This document shows positions 60,471 to 64,000 of a DNA stretch of 64,000 nucleotides, piece by piece. This DNA is from Crotophaga sulcirostris (lineage: Eukaryota; Chordata; Aves; Cuculiformes; Crotophagidae): the NCBI GenBank assembly GCA_013397455.1, contig VYZB01000339.1, positions 428,205 to 492,204 on the forward strand, in the 5' to 3' direction. How positions within the stretch are numbered: position 1 is the first letter of the stretch; the number at the start of each line of letters is the position of its first letter. The notes beneath the pieces are model-generated. The model made no database searches. It had not been told where the DNA came from and saw only the letters and a program-made list of their open reading frames with translations. Both the position numbers and the translations under genes were made by a program.

Positions 60471-63400
60471 ATCAGCACCTCTGTAATGCCAGGAGGCTTC
60501 TCATTCTCTGCAAACCCTGAGAAATTGAATTAAGTGAATAATCATCTTTTGCCTTAATTATCTATACTTTTTTTTTTTAAGTTATCACTCTTCAGGCACC
60601 AGTCTGTGGAGGAAAAAAAACCAAACCTCGCAAAGTTTACAAGCAATAAAAACATCTTCCCACACTTTCCAAACTAACTGCTTGATAAAGAACTAAATTT
60701 GAGAGGCTTAGGCTGACTCAGCACTCAGAATGGGCCTGATTGGAAGTTGTTATGCAAGCAATGATCTCCGCTGAGATCAATGAAACTATGGCCTATGCAC
60801 ATCCTCAGAGATCAGGACTCATCCATGACTCAGAGTCATTCTCACTCCCCACTTTCTTCCCTTACCTCAGAAGATCCTAGACTTGTTCCAGCTATAATGT
60901 CATTAGATTTAATCTATTTTGGAACATGCAATCAAATTTTAACAGCTCTCCATATTTACTGCTGTACTGATCTGACTAAAAATTTTTACTACAGCAGCTA
61001 CTCTTACATTTGCTCTTTCATACTTATTTCGTAGAACAGAACCAAACAAAGGGCTCACTCCTGAATTCCAGCCGAAGGATACTTTCTAACAAGGTGACAA
61101 GAAGAGTGTCCTTTGCTTTTCTGCAACCAACCAGGCAGCTGAATTGTGACTCCTGCAGAAAATGGGGCAGGCATCTGGAGTGTTTTGCAGCGTGTTCTGT
61201 GACCTCTGTTTCTTTTGACTTGCAATTGTCAGGCAGTTTAAGATTAAGAAGTACAGACGGTGAGATTTCCCAGGAAGGAATTTGTCTCTATGCAGGTAGA
61301 GTCTTTTCTCTGAATGTGTTTGTGGTGAAGAAACTGCTGCTGGTTTGTAATCTAATAACATTGATATGCAATGATCTTATGAATAGCAAACACAACCTAG
61401 TCAGGGAAGTGACGTTATTGTGTAAGAAGTTATTAGTCTTTCCTGCGAAGGTATAAACTAGCTAAATAGGGGATAACCAGAAGAAAAATAAGTGAGGATA
61501 ACTCCTTTCACCTTGGCAATAGCATAAATGCCATCAAAATAAACAGGAATGGAAAGAGCACTTGCATTAGGACAACCTAATTCCAAGCTGTGACACAGAT
61601 GTTTTGCCACTGCAGAGAACAGTGCTACTGTCACTAAACAGCTCAGAAGTGACTTGCACTCCTGGAGGGGAAGGAAGATTATAAAAGGGCCCTGTAAAGC
61701 TGACAGACCTTTTCCTCAACACCAGGCAAGACAGAAACGGCTGGTGATGATGAGACTGCCACCTGCATCCCAGCTGCTGTGTAAGTGCTTTAGGACACTG
61801 AGAGCATGTGGGATCGCCATATGGAAGACAGACGTATGCTATACAGCATGCACATAATTACAGACAATTTAGTGAATCCTTTCTTCTTAAAAGCTTATAC
61901 TCTAAACAAATAACTCTTTGCTTGTAGCAGACTGTTTGTTCATATAGGGAATGTGAATATCCCTGTCACCTCATATCTCCTGCTGATTTAAAAATGCCTA
62001 AGCTTGTCTCCTGGTATGAGTAGAGTTACATGTAGCTCAGTGAAGGCTAGAAAGCCTACCTGAAAAAGAAGGCAGGTTTAGAGGCTGTTAGCCCTTTCTG
62101 GCACCAATGTTCATGGAAATACCCTGCTACCTTTGACAGCTGTGCAGACACGTCTACCACTAGCCTCTCTGCTCAGATTGAACACCACTCCAGGCAAGGC
62201 ACTTACTAAGCACCAGGATAGCCCCCAGATCAGTTTGAAAGTGTAGGGACAGGTGGCATTATCAGTACCCTGGCTTAGGTAGCCCTGCTGAGGTAGAGAT
62301 TAATTAGATGAAAGAAACTGTTGGCAGTGTTACAGACCCTTTTGGGGGTCAACTTCTTAAGGTATATTTAGCCAGGCACAAGTTTAGCCAGAATATATGC
62401 AACTTAACAGTATAAACCAATTATTCATTGGTTAGCTCACACAAAATATAGCTAGTATTCACCAAGCCACTGAGCTAAGCCTTAGTGTGGTCACCACCCC
62501 TGACAAGGCACAGGAGCCTTCACCAGGCAGACAGGAGGTGAAGGGGCAGCTGCCACAGCCTCCAGGGATAGATTTTTAAAATTACTGAGGTGCCATCTTC
62601 ACCAACTCCTTTAAAGCAGATGGTACAAATGGCTAGACCTCACAACCAGATGATTCCCTCTTTTTTTTCTCTTTAGGATTTCGTATCTATTTCATAACAC
62701 ACTTTCCCTTTTGAATCCTTGATTTGCTAATGATCCCATCCTGGAATCCTGATTTTCACCTTCCTTTTCTCTATACAGACTTTCTCACAGTTCTTTCTGG
62801 TTACTCTTTCTCACCAATCTGGGTGAAGATTTGTGCCATGTTATAGCTGGGTCTGGGACATTTGGTCATCAGGCAGCTAAAACCTTTGGGTTGAGGCTCT
62901 TAAAGCAGGGTTATGGACAGAGGCTGAAGACCTGAAATCCGATGTGCATCACTGAAACCAGCAAAGGGTTACCCCAGTGACAGTAGCATCATCCCCTGCA
63001 GCTTTGACAGGAACATTCATCAATGCACACAGCTCTGCACTTTGCACTGTCTGGGCAGGGATCTCTGCTTCTGCATCACCAGCAATCTATTAATACCTTA
63101 ACCATTCCTTGCAATGAACTACACAGCTGGTGAGTGGGAGTGTGTGTACGAGCTGACATTCTTGCTAAGGTATCGTTTTCAAGGTGTTCTTGCCTTCAGG
63201 CTTCTAGTCTACAGCTGAATCTTGGGGATAATGAGGAACTGAGGAAAGCAGAGCAGAAAGTTAATGGTCACAGCACTCGTTCCTGAACATCCCAGACTTT
63301 TTTATAATCTCACTTGTATTTCACTAGATATTTGGTTTTATTATAATTGTTATTGCTTTTGTAACAGAAGTTTCTGATGTCACTGCAATATCATTTCAAG

Positions 63401-64000
63401 AAGAGACACCATCAGCCTTCAATCCTGTCAAATAGGTAAAAGTAGCATAAGGGCTTGTATGATCCTTTTCCACAACTGCTAGCACTGAACAATCTTCTCT
63501 TAAACTTCCTAAGAATTGAAGAACACCTAATAATCAGTTTTCATTAACCCTCCTCCTTCAATCTGCTGAAGTCATCACTGAGACCAGTAAAATGGACAGA
63601 AAAAGGTCCTGACTGTTTCATGACTGCTTCTCTAATTTTAGCCTAAAAAAAGAACGATTCAGTAAAATAAGCAGTTAAGACCATGCTAGTGAGTCATAAA
63701 TAGGCAGGATAGTTTAATGATGAGTTGTCAAAACTCTTTACTTAAAGAAAAATATATATTTGCTGATACTTTAAATATGTGAAAAATCCAAAATTGTACT
63801 CATTTACCTCTTGTTTCGTGCAAAACCAAGGTGATAATGTTCTTTGTCTAGCTCAAATAAGAAATATTTCCAGTTATCATTTTATAGTAAACAGACTGCT
63901 TATATCAGAGAGTATTTAAGTGGTTAAATTCTGAGATTAATCGGAACACTGAAAAGTCAACCTAGGTAAAGTAAATATTTAATTACACATCTATTTACTT
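60471..64000. other. Presumed intron or intergenic DNA
   Basis: AT-rich with a poly-T run near 60570. A 148-codon + strand frame (61010-61456) has no recognisable domain but contains a splice-bounded 63-bp segment (61233-61295) described as a finding. A small inverted repeat ccttcacc/ggtgaagg lies at 62517-62544. Nothing else recognised to the end of the window. Confidence 0.45.

Noticed and set aside
1..64000. tRNA, snRNA, snoRNA, CRISPR or operon-like structures
   Set aside because: No box A/B tRNA pattern, no U-snRNA core and no spaced repeat array were seen, and the window is clearly vertebrate nuclear DNA.

Overview
The window looks like AT-rich, repeat-poor vertebrate DNA from a bird. 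The main evidence is the interspersed repeats: six clear fragments and two older or weaker ones belong to the CR1 LINE family. Several carry the avian CR1 3' end (the 'ggttggaaaggacct..gatcatcgagtccaacc' type of sequence), and there is no Alu, L1 or B1-type mammalian repeat. Bird is an inference from this repeat content; the species cannot be named. No prokaryotic, organellar or intact viral gene content is visible.

No complete protein-coding gene is visible. Almost all open reading frames are short, unspliced and without a recognisable domain, as expected by chance in an intron or intergenic region. The best single coding candidate is a 108-bp segment on the + strand at 2339-2446. It lies between a good splice acceptor and a good donor, with one open, charge-rich frame, and its gene is not recognised. 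A few weaker splice-bounded segments (11182-11240, 21577-21683, 24641-24673, 36822-36868, 61233-61295) are listed as findings. On the - strand, 46.9-49.1 kb holds several ORFs with acceptor or donor signals that do not join into one frame. They may be a decayed gene or retrocopy, or chance.

Layout. 1-2.3 kb: unannotated AT-rich DNA. 2.3-2.5 kb: candidate exon. 3.8 kb: a 94-nt hairpin resembling a miRNA precursor or a small MITE. 6.95 kb: CR1 tail. 10.5 kb: possible old CR1. 15.3-15.7 kb: a stretch dense in developmental transcription-factor-like motifs. 16.6-17.2 kb: ancient CR1. 20.0-20.14 kb: a fragment of 28S ribosomal RNA gene abutting a perfect hairpin. 28.1 kb: a better preserved CR1 3' end. 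35.2-35.4 kb: a complete 203-bp non-autonomous hAT transposon with a perfect 8-bp target-site duplication. 38.6 kb: the only + strand CR1 tail. 40.5-41.9 kb: a 1.4-kb old CR1, the largest element. 43.75-43.94 kb: a (TTCC)n microsatellite with one unresolved base. 46.05-46.16 kb: a long pyrimidine tract. 50.1-50.4 and 60.3-60.5 kb: CR1 fragments.

Taken together the window reads as a long avian intron or intergenic block. Seven of the eight CR1 pieces lie on the - strand, which would fit a host transcript running on the + strand, the same direction as the 2339-2446 candidate exon, but the sample is small. The most notable items are the 28S rRNA fragment, the hAT element with intact ends, and the 3.8-kb hairpin.
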